Origin: Cupriavidus gilardii
GTDB taxonomy: Bacteria; Pseudomonadota; Gammaproteobacteria; Burkholderiales; Burkholderiaceae
Assembly (NCBI RefSeq): GCF_008801915.1
Contig: NZ_VZOV01000014.1
Span: forward strand, 62,001-126,000
Direction of reading: 5' to 3'
Length of the DNA: 64,000 bases
Below are positions 26,471 to 35,494 of this stretch, one piece after another (position 1 is the stretch's first letter; every line of letters begins with the position of its first letter). A program made the translations under genes and the position numbers. Under the pieces are notes generated by a model. It made no database searches and was not told the origin of the DNA. It saw only the letters and a program-made list of their open reading frames with translations.

Positions 26471-27169
26471 TCACTCGAACCGGAAGCCCTCCTCGTTGTA
26501 CTGCTCCATGTGCGCGGGGCCAGCAGGCGTGCAATTCTCGTCGAGACTCCTTGGCACCGGACTCCACTCTTCTCGCCATTCTCTCCGGTACCCTGCACCG
26601 GCGAACCACCACACTTTCGCAACCTCGCAATCGAAGTACTGGCATCCGTATTCGCTTCGCCAGCACCTGGCGCCATCGCTGCGCATTGACATCAGCCTAT
26701 ACGCCGTCCGGCTGCCCCACAGGCCCGGAGCCCCTTCCTTATCGGAATGGATCGCCCTTATGGGCTCCGAGGGATAGCTGAGGTCAAATCGATAATCTGT
26801 TTCGATCCGTTCACCCTCCTGGGTATTCGAATGCAAAACCGAGAAGGAGACCGGGTAACGGAACGCAAACAGCGCACACAGCAGCCACAGGCAGATCGCA
26901 ATCAGAACCGTCTTTGCAGAACCACGCGGCCCCAGCTTCCACCTGGTGATGACGAACGCGACAGCGGTACACGCCAGGGCCAGGGTGCCGGGTACTAGCC
27001 AGCCGTTGAGAATCGTCGTCTCCTTCATGTGCCAGTCGTTCCCGCCGGCGACAATCACCACTGCTGCAATGAGGGAAAAAATCGCCCCCAATATCGTGGC
27101 GATTTTCGCAGTCGCGCTTCGGCGGCTTTGGTCTCTTTGCTGGGCGCTGTCTATTTGCTCCTGAAGCAT
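26471..27169 (-). CDS. Unknown membrane protein, first gene of a two-gene operon
   Basis: I do not recognise this 232-residue protein. It has three predicted membrane segments (about residues 20-42, 50-72 and 83-102). The C-terminal about 130 residues are rich in Cys, Trp and aromatic residues (CWRSEYGCQYFDCEVAKVWW), suggesting a disulfide-bonded extracytoplasmic domain. The start at 27169 has AGGGAA just upstream. It is separated by six bases from the downstream unknown membrane gene. Confidence 0.68.
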   Translation of the reverse strand: MLQEQIDSAQQRDQSRRSATAKIATILGAIFSLIAAVVIVAGGNDWHMKETTILNGWLVPGTLALACTAVAFVITRWKLGPRGSAKTVLIAICLWLLCALFAFRYPVSFSVLHSNTQEGERIETDYRFDLSYPSEPIRAIHSDKEGAPGLWGSRTAYRLMSMRSDGARCWRSEYGCQYFDCEVAKVWWFAGAGYRREWREEWSPVPRSLDENCTPAGPAHMEQYNEEGFRFE

Positions 27170-27540
27170 AGGTTCCCTTTTGCATCCATGCGCTGCCAAA
27201 GATCGGTCCGTTTGGCAGCGAACTATTCGAACGAGTCTCGAAGTTGGCGGATGCCTGATAGACGCCAGAATCAATGGGGCAATCGAGAATGGCGGTTCAT
27301 ACTCACGACTCCAGACGAATTGACCAATATCGAAACGATCGAAAGGATATCACCGCAATCAGGTAAAACGAATTGGTGATCGCGACCGGCCTGATCGGGA
27401 ATAAGGGGACTACGCTGGCAGCGATGCGATCGACCGGATCGGTACGAAAACGAGATGGCATTTCGGCCCCGAAATGACCGAGTCAACCAATCGTGCGTGC
27501 GACATCCTGTCGCAGAACTGCCGTCATGCCAGATATTGGG
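27170..27540. other. Non-coding, relatively A/T-rich gap upstream of the unknown membrane operon
   Basis: No supported gene lies here; short frames of up to 71 codons lack ribosome binding sites. The promoter of the leftward two-gene operon should be within it, but no clear -35/-10 pair was found. Confidence 0.4.
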
Positions 27541-27978
27541 TTACGGTCGGTGTTCCTCTGCGCTTGCCGCCACAACGCTCTGCGCCCACCGAAGAATCGG
27601 CCCAAAGCGCGGTGGCAGCAGTTCGAGTGCCGCGGCAAACGACACCCAGCGGAATGCATGATGCTCCGGCCGGCCCAGCTCGGCGCTGACCGGAAGGCTG
27701 ACCGTCCCTTCGTCGGACAAGGCGATATAAAAGCGTGCGACCTTGCCTTTGGCGTATGGCTCGGTTTCGCGATAGTCATCGCCCCAAGGCATCGTCAGCG
27801 CGGACAAACCCGTTTCTTCGGCAGTCTCGCGCAGTGCGGTCTGCAACGGCTCTTCGCCGGGCTCCGGCGTTCCCTTCGGAAGATCCCAATTGCCGTACGC
27901 ACGCAGGACGAGGCAGCGCCATTGCGCTCGCGTCCGACGCACCACCACCAAGCCCGAAGAACGCCGGGTGACTGTCAT
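27541..27978 (-). CDS. Nudix hydrolase
   Basis: The 145-residue protein contains a complete Nudix box from G36 to L58 (G-x5-E-x7-RE-x2-EE-x-GL, seen as GTPEPGEE then RETAEETGL). The box coordinates divalent metal for cleavage of a nucleoside diphosphate-linked compound; the layout resembles Ap4A-type or diadenosine/RppH-like bis(5'-nucleosyl) hydrolases but specificity cannot be read. The start at 27978 is set by GGAGG five bases upstream. Confidence 0.9.
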   Translation of the reverse strand: MTVTRRSSGLVVVRRTRAQWRCLVLRAYGNWDLPKGTPEPGEEPLQTALRETAEETGLSALTMPWGDDYRETEPYAKGKVARFYIALSDEGTVSLPVSAELGRPEHHAFRWVSFAAALELLPPRFGPILRWAQSVVAASAEEHRP

Positions 27979-28384
27979 TTCCGCCTCCGCTGGACTATTC
28001 GAGCACTGTAACCCGATTGGCCGATTGGTATCACTGTTCCGGCCTGTCGCATTGCTGCACGCAGTGAGCGGAAATGACACAAGGCACATCGCGAACGGCC
28101 GATCCCGCATGCCGGCGCATCGCTGAGCGATTCCGCAACAACTGTCCTCGTACGGCGCATCGGCCGATCATTGAATGCGGCGCCTCGGGACGCCCATGCC
28201 GAGCGTCCTGTTTCGTTTTGCCGCATCGATCGACACCGCTGCGTCAAGCGTGCGCATCGGTGCCTCACCGCGCCACAGCCCTTCGATCCGCTCCTCTTCT
28301 TCAACTGCTCCGGCACGCCGCTTGCGCAATGCGCCCGGCCGGCAAACCGGCTGCATCAGATCAACAACACAAGAGGAGACATCC
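27979..28384. other. Divergent intergenic region between Nudix and porin genes
   Basis: No gene is supported in these 406 bases. They should hold the promoters of both divergent genes. A local duplication CCGATTGG occurs near 28013-28027. No clear sigma-70 pair or operator dyad was recognised. Confidence 0.35.
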
Positions 28385-29560
28385 ATGCAGAAGCAGCACG
28401 CAACCCCGAAACCGCCCCAACAATCTATCCGCCGCGCCTGCGTCCTCGCCGCGCTGGCCTGCACGAGCCATGCAGGCGCCGCGGAGTTCCAGGCCGGCGA
28501 CTGGACGCTGACGGTGGGCGGCAACATCAATGCCTTCTATACGACGAACTCGTGCTCGGGCGACAACATCGGCGGCCTCGCGCTTGGCAGCCGCGCGCTC
28601 GCTTGCGGCGGCAAGGACAACAGCACGGTCATCGGCAATGGCCTGCTACCCAGCTATCTGTCGGTCGGCGCGAAGTCGCGTCAGGACGAATACGATGTGG
28701 CCGCGCTGATCGGTATCGGGGCGGCAGCCGCGACCGGCGACGCCATCTCGCAGAACAACGTGGTGGACGTGCGCCAGGCCTACCTGACGTTCGGCAACAG
28801 CAGCATGGGCACGGTCAAGCTCGGCCGCGACTATGGGCTGTATGGCTACAACGCGATCATCAACGACATGACGCTGCTCGGCGTCGGTGCCGCAACCCGC
28901 GCCACGCAGCGTGGTCGCGTGTCGCTCGGTCATATTGGCGCGGGCTACGCCTATGTCGGCACCTATGGCCAGTTCGTCTACACCACCCCGTCGTTCAGTG
29001 GCTTGTCCGTCGATGTGGCAGTGATGAGCCCCGTCGATCAGCAACCGGTAATCGGCGTACCCGACTACACGGCGAAGAACACACCGCAGTTCCAGGGCCG
29101 CGTCAATTTCGGCACCGACCAGTACAAGCTGTGGCTGGGCGGCAAGTCGCAGCGCATGGAGGACGCCGCTGGACATTCGCTGAACATGGCGGCAGTGGAA
29201 GTCGGCGGCTCGGTCAACGTCGGGCGCTTTGGCCTGCTGGCGAACTACCAGACCGGCAAGGGCCTGGGCATTCTGTCGGATGCGGACCAGGGCGATGTGC
29301 GGACCTCCGCTTATCTTGTGCAGGGCACGTACAAGGCAACGGATCGAATCAAGCTCGGTCTGGGCTATGGCCAGAGCCGCAATCGCGACAACCCAGGGAC
29401 CGGACTCAAATCCAACGCCAATCTCACCGCGGGCCTGTATTACAGCCTGACCAAGAGCATCACGTTGGTCGCCGAGATCGGCGAGACGCGCTCGAAGTCG
29501 TTCGACGGGCTGTCGGCGAGGCAGCGCGGCGGCGCGTTGGGGGGCATCCTGCTGTTCTGA
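28385..29560 (+). CDS. Gram-negative (Porin_4-type) outer-membrane porin
   Basis: The 391-residue product has a signal peptide cleaved near HAGAAEF, a beta-rich body with Gly/aromatic alternation (RDYGLYGYNAI, GYAYVGTYGQFVYTTPSFSGLSV split by loops), and a C-terminal phenylalanine (GILLF), the BAM recognition feature of outer-membrane barrels. It resembles Burkholderiales general porins. GAGGAG precedes the ATG. It probably forms a trimeric diffusion pore; a link to the adjacent glycosidase is possible but unproven. Confidence 0.88.
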   Translation: MQKQHATPKPPQQSIRRACVLAALACTSHAGAAEFQAGDWTLTVGGNINAFYTTNSCSGDNIGGLALGSRALACGGKDNSTVIGNGLLPSYLSVGAKSRQDEYDVAALIGIGAAAATGDAISQNNVVDVRQAYLTFGNSSMGTVKLGRDYGLYGYNAIINDMTLLGVGAATRATQRGRVSLGHIGAGYAYVGTYGQFVYTTPSFSGLSVDVAVMSPVDQQPVIGVPDYTAKNTPQFQGRVNFGTDQYKLWLGGKSQRMEDAAGHSLNMAAVEVGGSVNVGRFGLLANYQTGKGLGILSDADQGDVRTSAYLVQGTYKATDRIKLGLGYGQSRNRDNPGTGLKSNANLTAGLYYSLTKSITLVAEIGETRSKSFDGLSARQRGGALGGILLF

Positions 29561-29651
29561 CCTGGACCACCGCCTTGACGCACCGTTCATGGCGGGCGTC
29601 GGCTCCGCAGTCCGAACGCTCGGCCCGTAAGGCTCGCGCCGGCCGCCCGCA

Positions 29652-29674
29652 CGCGTGGCCGAACCGGCCACGCG
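29652..29674. terminator. Hairpin between convergent porin and GH3 genes
   Basis: Perfect 9-bp arms CGCGTGGCC/GGCCACGCG enclose GAACC between two convergent genes. There is no T-tract, so termination is plausible but weakly supported. Confidence 0.35.
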
Positions 29675-29745
29675 GCGCTGCGTTCGGATTCACGTCACTG
29701 GCGGCCTTCCCGCCGGCCGGGCGTCAGGCGACCATCCGGCCGGCA

Positions 29746-32382
29746 TCAAGGATGCACCGGCCCCAATTGCACCAGCGTCGGGTCCGGCAGCGGATTGCTG
29801 GCGCGCGGCGTCACCACCGAGGGCAGGATATTGAACAGCTGGCCGCGCAGCCGGATGTCTTGCGAGGAAGCGCCAACCAGAATATCGACCGGGCCGGCTT
29901 CCGACACCCAGGCATTGCGTGCCGGGTCGAAGTACGACAGCGAGCGCTGGTCGAGGTACACCGTGACGCGCTGTGTTTGCCCCGGTTGCAGGAAGACCTT
30001 GGTGAAACCCTTGAGCTCCTTGACCGGTCTGGGCACCGCGGATCCGCGCTGGCTCACGTAGACCTGTGCCGCTTCGGCACCCGCCATCTGGCCCGAATTG
30101 GTGATATCGAAGGACACGGCGATCCGGCCCTGCCCCGCGGCAAACCCTGGCGACACGCTCAGCGACGAGTAGGTAAAGGTCGTATAGGAGAGCCCGAACC
30201 CGAACGGGAACAGCGGTGCCACGTTGCTGCGTTCGAATCCCCGATAGCCGACGAAGATGTCCTCGGTGTAGGTCATCGCGCGGATGTTGGGATCGTTCGA
30301 AAACTGCGGGTAGTTCGGATAGGTCGGGTTGTCCGCGATGTTCCGCTCGATCGTGATGGGCAGCTTGCCGGAAGGATTGACGTCGCCGAACAGGATCTCG
30401 GCCAGCGCCTGCCCGCCGTTCGAGCCGGGATACCACGCGTGCAGGACCGCGCCTACTTGATCGATCCAGTTGCGCATGTCGAGTCCGGTGCCACCGTGCA
30501 GCACGGCAATCGTGCGCGGATTCGCGCGCGACAGGTTGGCGATCAGCTCGTCCTGGAATTCCGGCAGCGTGAAGGGATGATCGAATCCTTCTCCCTCGTA
30601 CTCCGCGCTGTTGCCGGCCGCGACCACCACCGCATCGTAGTTGCGCAGGTCCGCCGGCGCCTGCAGCGAGGCCCAGCTCAATTGTGCGCCGAGGAAGCCG
30701 CCGAACACCGGGATATAGCCGGGGCGGCGCGAGTAGTCGAACTGTACGGTATAGGTCTGCCCCGCCTGCAGATGCATGCGCGCGCTCAGTGGCACCGTAG
30801 GCGGAATCACGTTGTTGGGAAGCGGCGTCCCCTCGCCGTTGTCCATGATCAGCTGGCCGTTGACGTAGAGACGGACCGCGCCGTCGGCCCTGGCCTTGAA
30901 CACATGGGGCCCGGTGATCGTGGGCCGGATCGTGGTCGTCCAGCGTACCGACGACGGTGGCGCCGAGCCGTCGCTGCCGTAGCGCGTGGTATAGGCACTT
31001 CCCGGCGGCGCATTGCCCGACGTATCGAGGTTGATCACCGGCTCCACGCGCGACAACACCGGCGCACCGCTCCAGGTGGCATTGGCGAAGTACTGCGCCT
31101 GCGCCCCCGGCTGGCCATTCGGCGTCGTCCAGGCGGAGCGGGCCGGGTCCAGCGTCAGCGCGTCGAGCAGCACGATATTCGTGCCCGGGCCCGCGATCTG
31201 CCGCAAGCCGTCGATCTCGCTGATGAAGCGTGATGCCCTGACATAGGCGCTGCCGAAGCCGGTCGGCGGCACGTCGGTGGCCAGCCGCCCAATTACAGCG
31301 ATATTGCGCACCGAGCCGCGCTGCAATGGAAGCAGTTGCCCGCTGTTCTTCAGCAGTACGATGCCCTCTCGCGCCACGTCCAGCGCGGCGCGCTCGGAAA
31401 ACGGCGGATGCGATTCGCCGGTCGCTGGCGGCACGCTGCCGATAAACCCGTAGGCCACGACGCGTCCGAGAATCCGGCGCACCTTGTCGTCGAGCTGGGC
31501 TTGGGTCAGCGAGCCGTTCGCCAGCATCGCACTGAGCGCCGCTGGCGTGAAATGCAGCGCTGACGGCCGTTCGATATCCACGCCCGCCACCGCCGCGGCC
31601 TGGCCATGTTTCAGCGTCGCATAGTCGGTCTCGACGATGCCCTTGAATCCCCATTCGTTCTTCAGCACCCGCTGAATCGCATGCTCGCTCTCGCAAACGG
31701 GATCGGCGCCATTGAGCCCATTGAATCCGCACATGATCACCGCGACATTGGCGTTCTTTACAGCCGATTCGAACGGCACCATGTAAATTTCGCGCAGCGC
31801 GCGCTCGCTGATGGTCTCCATCAGGTTGAAGCGGTTGACCTCCTGCTCGTTGGCGAGATAGTGCTTCGCGTCGGCCCACACGCCTTGCGACTGGATCGCA
31901 TTGACCTGCGCGGCGCCCAGCACCGCGCCGAGAAAGGGATCCTCGCCGGACAGGTACTCGAACGCACGGCCGGCGAAAGGCGTGCGATACATGTTCAGGC
32001 CAGGGCCGGTCACCTGCTGGAACCCGTGGTTGCGCGTGTCCAGGCCGAGACCGACGCCCATCTGCTTGGCGCGATCGACGCTGAATGTCGATGCGAGCGC
32101 AGGGCCGGCCGGATAGGCGACACCTTGCGGATCGCTCAACCGCACGCCAAGGCCGCCGTCCGTCGCGCGGATCTGCGGCACGCCCAGCCGAGGCAGCGGC
32201 TTGACGTCCCATGCGCCGGTGCCGCTGACGTAGTCGAGCTTCTCGGCTTGCGTCATCTGGTTGAGGATCGATTGCACGATCGCGTTGATCTGTGCATCGG
32301 TGGAAGGCGCTTGCGCCGGAGCGGGATGTGCGGCCAGCAAAGTCGCACCGACGAGCGATATCACTGCAATTCGAGCACCCAT
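29746..32382 (-). CDS. Glycoside hydrolase family 3 beta-glucosidase with PA14 insertion
   Basis: The 878-residue protein has a signal peptide (cleaved near AHPAPAQA), a GH3 N-terminal TIM barrel with the substrate pair K173-H174 in DAKHYLANE and nucleophile D253 in GIVETDYA, then a GH3 C-terminal domain. A PA14-type domain (about residues 425-560) is inserted into the second domain. A fibronectin-III-like domain (EAAQVYVSQRG, KELKGFTKV) ends it. These enzymes release terminal glucose or related sugars from beta-glycosides in the periplasm or outside. AAGGAGG precedes the ATG by six bases. Confidence 0.92.
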   Translation of the reverse strand: MGARIAVISLVGATLLAAHPAPAQAPSTDAQINAIVQSILNQMTQAEKLDYVSGTGAWDVKPLPRLGVPQIRATDGGLGVRLSDPQGVAYPAGPALASTFSVDRAKQMGVGLGLDTRNHGFQQVTGPGLNMYRTPFAGRAFEYLSGEDPFLGAVLGAAQVNAIQSQGVWADAKHYLANEQEVNRFNLMETISERALREIYMVPFESAVKNANVAVIMCGFNGLNGADPVCESEHAIQRVLKNEWGFKGIVETDYATLKHGQAAAVAGVDIERPSALHFTPAALSAMLANGSLTQAQLDDKVRRILGRVVAYGFIGSVPPATGESHPPFSERAALDVAREGIVLLKNSGQLLPLQRGSVRNIAVIGRLATDVPPTGFGSAYVRASRFISEIDGLRQIAGPGTNIVLLDALTLDPARSAWTTPNGQPGAQAQYFANATWSGAPVLSRVEPVINLDTSGNAPPGSAYTTRYGSDGSAPPSSVRWTTTIRPTITGPHVFKARADGAVRLYVNGQLIMDNGEGTPLPNNVIPPTVPLSARMHLQAGQTYTVQFDYSRRPGYIPVFGGFLGAQLSWASLQAPADLRNYDAVVVAAGNSAEYEGEGFDHPFTLPEFQDELIANLSRANPRTIAVLHGGTGLDMRNWIDQVGAVLHAWYPGSNGGQALAEILFGDVNPSGKLPITIERNIADNPTYPNYPQFSNDPNIRAMTYTEDIFVGYRGFERSNVAPLFPFGFGLSYTTFTYSSLSVSPGFAAGQGRIAVSFDITNSGQMAGAEAAQVYVSQRGSAVPRPVKELKGFTKVFLQPGQTQRVTVYLDQRSLSYFDPARNAWVSEAGPVDILVGASSQDIRLRGQLFNILPSVVTPRASNPLPDPTLVQLGPVHP

Positions 32383-32612
32383 CTGTTGCCTCCTTGGCAT
32401 GATCACCAAAGGCAGAACATCGACATGCGGGCCGCATATTGCAGACGGTAGTTCGGGCGCTCCAAATGAGAAGACGCGTAACGATCTGTTACAGCTTTCG
32501 TCTTCTCCGTCGCGTCGATTTGCGACAAGACTGCCCCTACGAAGGCAGGGCCGGGCCGCACTGCCGAGCGTGCCGCACCATGCAGCGATTGCCGAGAATC
32601 AGGAGGTGCAAG

Positions 32613-32888
32613 GTGAAACAGGATTCGATGAACCGCTGCGCCGGCGTAGCGTTCGCCGCAGCGCTGGCAGCCCTTGCGGTGTCGGCGTGCGGCGGCGACG
32701 ATGACCGCAGGGTTGGCGTATCGGAAGCCCCGGCGACGCAGGCGCAGGGAAGTACGGCGCCGACGGGCTCTGGCGCAATAGATCCGTCCTCGCTGGTCTC
32801 GCCGGTCAGCAATGCGCCGGTAGGCGAGCAGAAGGTCCAGGAGACGCGAAACCCGGCAGGAAACGATCCGAATCCGCCGCGTCATTGA
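32613..32888 (+). CDS. Small Pro/Thr-rich lipoprotein
   Basis: A GTG start with an ideal AGGAGG six bases upstream yields 91 residues. The signal sequence ends in the lipobox VSAC (C26), followed by GGDDDR, whose aspartates at +4/+5 do not fit the classical +2 Asp retention signal. The mature part is low-complexity (Pro, Ser, Thr, Gln), ending NPAGNDPNPPRH, and is probably disordered. An internal ATG at 32628 is less well placed. It is divergent from the GH3 gene; function unknown. Confidence 0.6.
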   Translation: MKQDSMNRCAGVAFAAALAALAVSACGGDDDRRVGVSEAPATQAQGSTAPTGSGAIDPSSLVSPVSNAPVGEQKVQETRNPAGNDPNPPRH

Positions 32889-32980
32889 TCGCTTCGGATC
32901 GAGTGGCAGGTCAACGGCAAAGCTTGCTTGCCTTCCAGCCAAAAGGGCGCGGGACCGTTCACCGCTGCATGGGGCAAGGA

Positions 32981-34375
32981 CTATGCGACTCCACGCCCCA
33001 TCTTCTCGAGGTTCACGAGCCGGTCGTACTCCTCGCCGCCGAGCACCCCCAGGTCGACCGCCGCCTGACGTGGCGACATTCCCATTGCCATGGCGTGGCG
33101 CACGATCCGTGCTGCCTGGTCGTAGCCGATCACTGGATTGAGCGCGGTGGCCGCCAGAAGCGGACTCTCGAGCTGTCGCGCCATGGTCGCGTGATTCGGC
33201 TCCAGTCCCGGAATCACCCGCTGTGCCAGCGTACGCGCGCTGTCTGCGAGCAGTCGAATGGACTGGAGCACGTTATGGATCAACACCGGCTTGGCGACGT
33301 TCAGCTCGAAATTGCCGCTGGCGGCTGCCATGGTGACGGTCACGTGATTGCCGGCCACCTGCATGCCAGCCTGCACCATGACCTCGGCGATCGTCGGGTT
33401 GCGTTTGCCCGGCATGATCGACGATGTCAACCCGTCCTCCGGCATGACGATTTCTCCGATGCCGCAGTTCGGCCCCGAGCTCATCCAGCGCAGATCGTTG
33501 GCGATCTTGATGAACGATGCCGCGATCACGTTCAGCGCGCCAGACAGTTCCAGCAAGGCGTCGTGGGCTGCCATGCCTTCGACCTTGCAGGGATTGGGAC
33601 GAAATGGCTGACCCGTCAGGCGGCTTGCCTCGTCGCAGAATGCCTGCGCAAATCCGCCCGGCGCGTTTAGTCCGGTCCCTGCGGCGGTGCCGCCCTGCGG
33701 CAACATCAGCAGCCGCGGCATCGTCGATTCGATGCGCGCCACCGCGTGATCCATCTGCGCGGCGAAGCCTTCGAAGCTGCGGCCCAGCGTCGTCGGCACG
33801 GCATCCATCAGATGCGTGCGGGCCAGCTTCAGGATATCGGCGAAGTCCCTGGCGCGGGCCTGCAGGCTGTCTCGTAGTGCCGTCAGTGCCGGTAGCAGCG
33901 TGCCTTGCAATTCCAGCACCGCAACAAGGTGCATCACCGTCGGAAAGCTGTCGTTCGATGATTGCGAGCGATTGACGTGATCGTTCGGATGAACGGGCCG
34001 CTTGGTCCCCAACGGTTGGCCTAGCCGCTCGTTCGCGCGATTGGCGATGACCTCGTTCGCATTCATATTGGTCTGCGTACCGGACCCCGTCTGCCAGACC
34101 GTCAATGGAAAGTGGTCGTCGAAGGCGCCGTGCCGCACCTCGGCGCTCGCCTCGATGATGGCGGCCGCAATGCCGGCATCCAGTGCGCCGCACTGCAGAT
34201 TGGCCGTGGCCGCCGCCATCTTGTGCAGGCCGAACGCGCGGATCAGACAGGGCGGGAAGCGCTCGCTGCCAATGTCGAAGACGGCCAGGGCACGCTGGGT
34301 CTGCGCGCCCCAATAGCGGTCGGCCGGGATGTCGACCGGGCCGAAGGCGTCGTATTCGGTGCGGGTCGCCGTCAT
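32981..34375 (-). CDS. fumC: Class II fumarate hydratase (fumarase C-type)
   Basis: The 464-residue protein has the class II fumarase layout: QTGSGTQTNMNANEVIANRA, HPNDHVNRSQSSND, PQGGTAAGTGLNAPGGF and the superfamily signature SSIMPGKRNPT that carries the catalytic serine. It interconverts fumarate and malate. It lies five bases after a Bug receptor gene, in an operon with a PcaB/adenylosuccinate-lyase-like enzyme. A dedicated fumarase in a catabolic operon suggests that the upstream lyase releases fumarate. It is probably an accessory copy. Confidence 0.88.
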   Translation of the reverse strand: MTATRTEYDAFGPVDIPADRYWGAQTQRALAVFDIGSERFPPCLIRAFGLHKMAAATANLQCGALDAGIAAAIIEASAEVRHGAFDDHFPLTVWQTGSGTQTNMNANEVIANRANERLGQPLGTKRPVHPNDHVNRSQSSNDSFPTVMHLVAVLELQGTLLPALTALRDSLQARARDFADILKLARTHLMDAVPTTLGRSFEGFAAQMDHAVARIESTMPRLLMLPQGGTAAGTGLNAPGGFAQAFCDEASRLTGQPFRPNPCKVEGMAAHDALLELSGALNVIAASFIKIANDLRWMSSGPNCGIGEIVMPEDGLTSSIMPGKRNPTIAEVMVQAGMQVAGNHVTVTMAAASGNFELNVAKPVLIHNVLQSIRLLADSARTLAQRVIPGLEPNHATMARQLESPLLAATALNPVIGYDQAARIVRHAMAMGMSPRQAAVDLGVLGGEEYDRLVNLEKMGRGVA

Positions 34376-34380
34376 CGCGC

Positions 34381-35367
34381 TCAGTCCAGCGAGATATTGG
34401 CCTTGGCCGCCAGCACCTTCCAGCGGGCGACTTCCGCTTCGGTGTGCTTTCCCAGCGCGCTGGCCGTGTACTGGTCCTCGCGCAGCATCTGGATCGCCTG
34501 CGCCGACAGCCGGTCGGTGAACGCCTTGTCCTTCATCACTCTCAGATAGGCCTGCTGCATCTTTTCCACTGCCGCCGGTGCCGTGCCCTTGGGCGCATAG
34601 ATGCCATACCAGGTTGCCGCTTCGAAGCCGGGAGCGACCGTCTCGGCAAGCGTCGGCACGTCCTTGAGCTGTGCCACCCGCCTGACCGACGTGACGGCCA
34701 GCGGCCTGACCTTGGCCTCGGTAATTTGCGGCAACGCGGTGTTGGTCTGGTCGAACATGCCATCGACCTGCCCGCCGATGACATCGATCAGCGCCGGACC
34801 CGCACCCTTGTACGGCACCAGCGAGACCTTGATGCCGGCGGACGAGGCGAACATCGCGGCGATCAAGTGCGAGGTCGAGCCCATGCCGGCATTGCTGATG
34901 AACAGCTTGCCCGGATTCTGTTTGCCATAGTCGACCAGCGCCCTTACATCCTTGGCGGGATGGTCCTTGCGCACCATCAACACCATCGGCGTATCCGGGA
35001 AGCGGAAGACCGGGGCAAAGTCCTTGACGGGGTCGTAGGGCAGCTTCTTGTAGAGAGCCGGCGCGGCGCCCATATAGCCCATATGCCCCACCAGCATCGT
35101 GTAGCCGTCCGCGGGCGCGCGAGCTGCCTTCCCTGCCCCGATCGTGCCGCCTGCGCCAGGCGTGTTTTCGATGATGATCGACTGGCCGACTTCGCGCGAC
35201 ACGCGGTCGGCAATGGTGCGTGCCAGCGCGTCGGTGGGGCCGCCGGCGGCGAAGGGCACGATCCAGGTAATCGGCCGGGTCGGCCAGTTCTGCGCGTGTA
35301 CCGACGCCGCGGCAAGCAGCGCGGCGATCGTCATCGAGGCGCGCACGACGGTTGGGATGGCTTTCAT
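34381..35367 (-). CDS. Bug/TctC-family periplasmic receptor
   Basis: The 328-residue protein has a signal peptide cleaved near ASVHAQNWP, then Bug motifs RPITWIVPFAAGGPTDALART, IENTPGAGG, GYTMLVGHMGYM, SNAGMGSTSHLIAAM and LVPYKGAGPALIDVIGGQVD. AAGGAG lies seven bases before the start. It sits between a lyase and a fumarase gene on the same strand, so it probably binds the substrate of that pathway, likely a di- or tricarboxylate or an amino-acid derivative. Confidence 0.92.
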   Translation of the reverse strand: MKAIPTVVRASMTIAALLAAASVHAQNWPTRPITWIVPFAAGGPTDALARTIADRVSREVGQSIIIENTPGAGGTIGAGKAARAPADGYTMLVGHMGYMGAAPALYKKLPYDPVKDFAPVFRFPDTPMVLMVRKDHPAKDVRALVDYGKQNPGKLFISNAGMGSTSHLIAAMFASSAGIKVSLVPYKGAGPALIDVIGGQVDGMFDQTNTALPQITEAKVRPLAVTSVRRVAQLKDVPTLAETVAPGFEAATWYGIYAPKGTAPAAVEKMQQAYLRVMKDKAFTDRLSAQAIQMLREDQYTASALGKHTEAEVARWKVLAAKANISLD

Positions 35368-35494
35368 GATTTGTCTCCTTGGTAGGCTGCAGCGATCGGA
35401 CTGCTTCGGCCCGCCGCCGCAATGGATGCGCTTGAATCGTTCGATGCGATCGGTGCGCGTTGACCGGCCTCGGTCCCGTACTGGCGGCGCTGGC

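Noticed and set aside
28171-31233. Rightward open frame of 1020 codons spanning the porin and GH3 genes
   Set aside because: It runs across a porin in another frame and a GH3 enzyme on the other strand; composition is that of a shadow frame.
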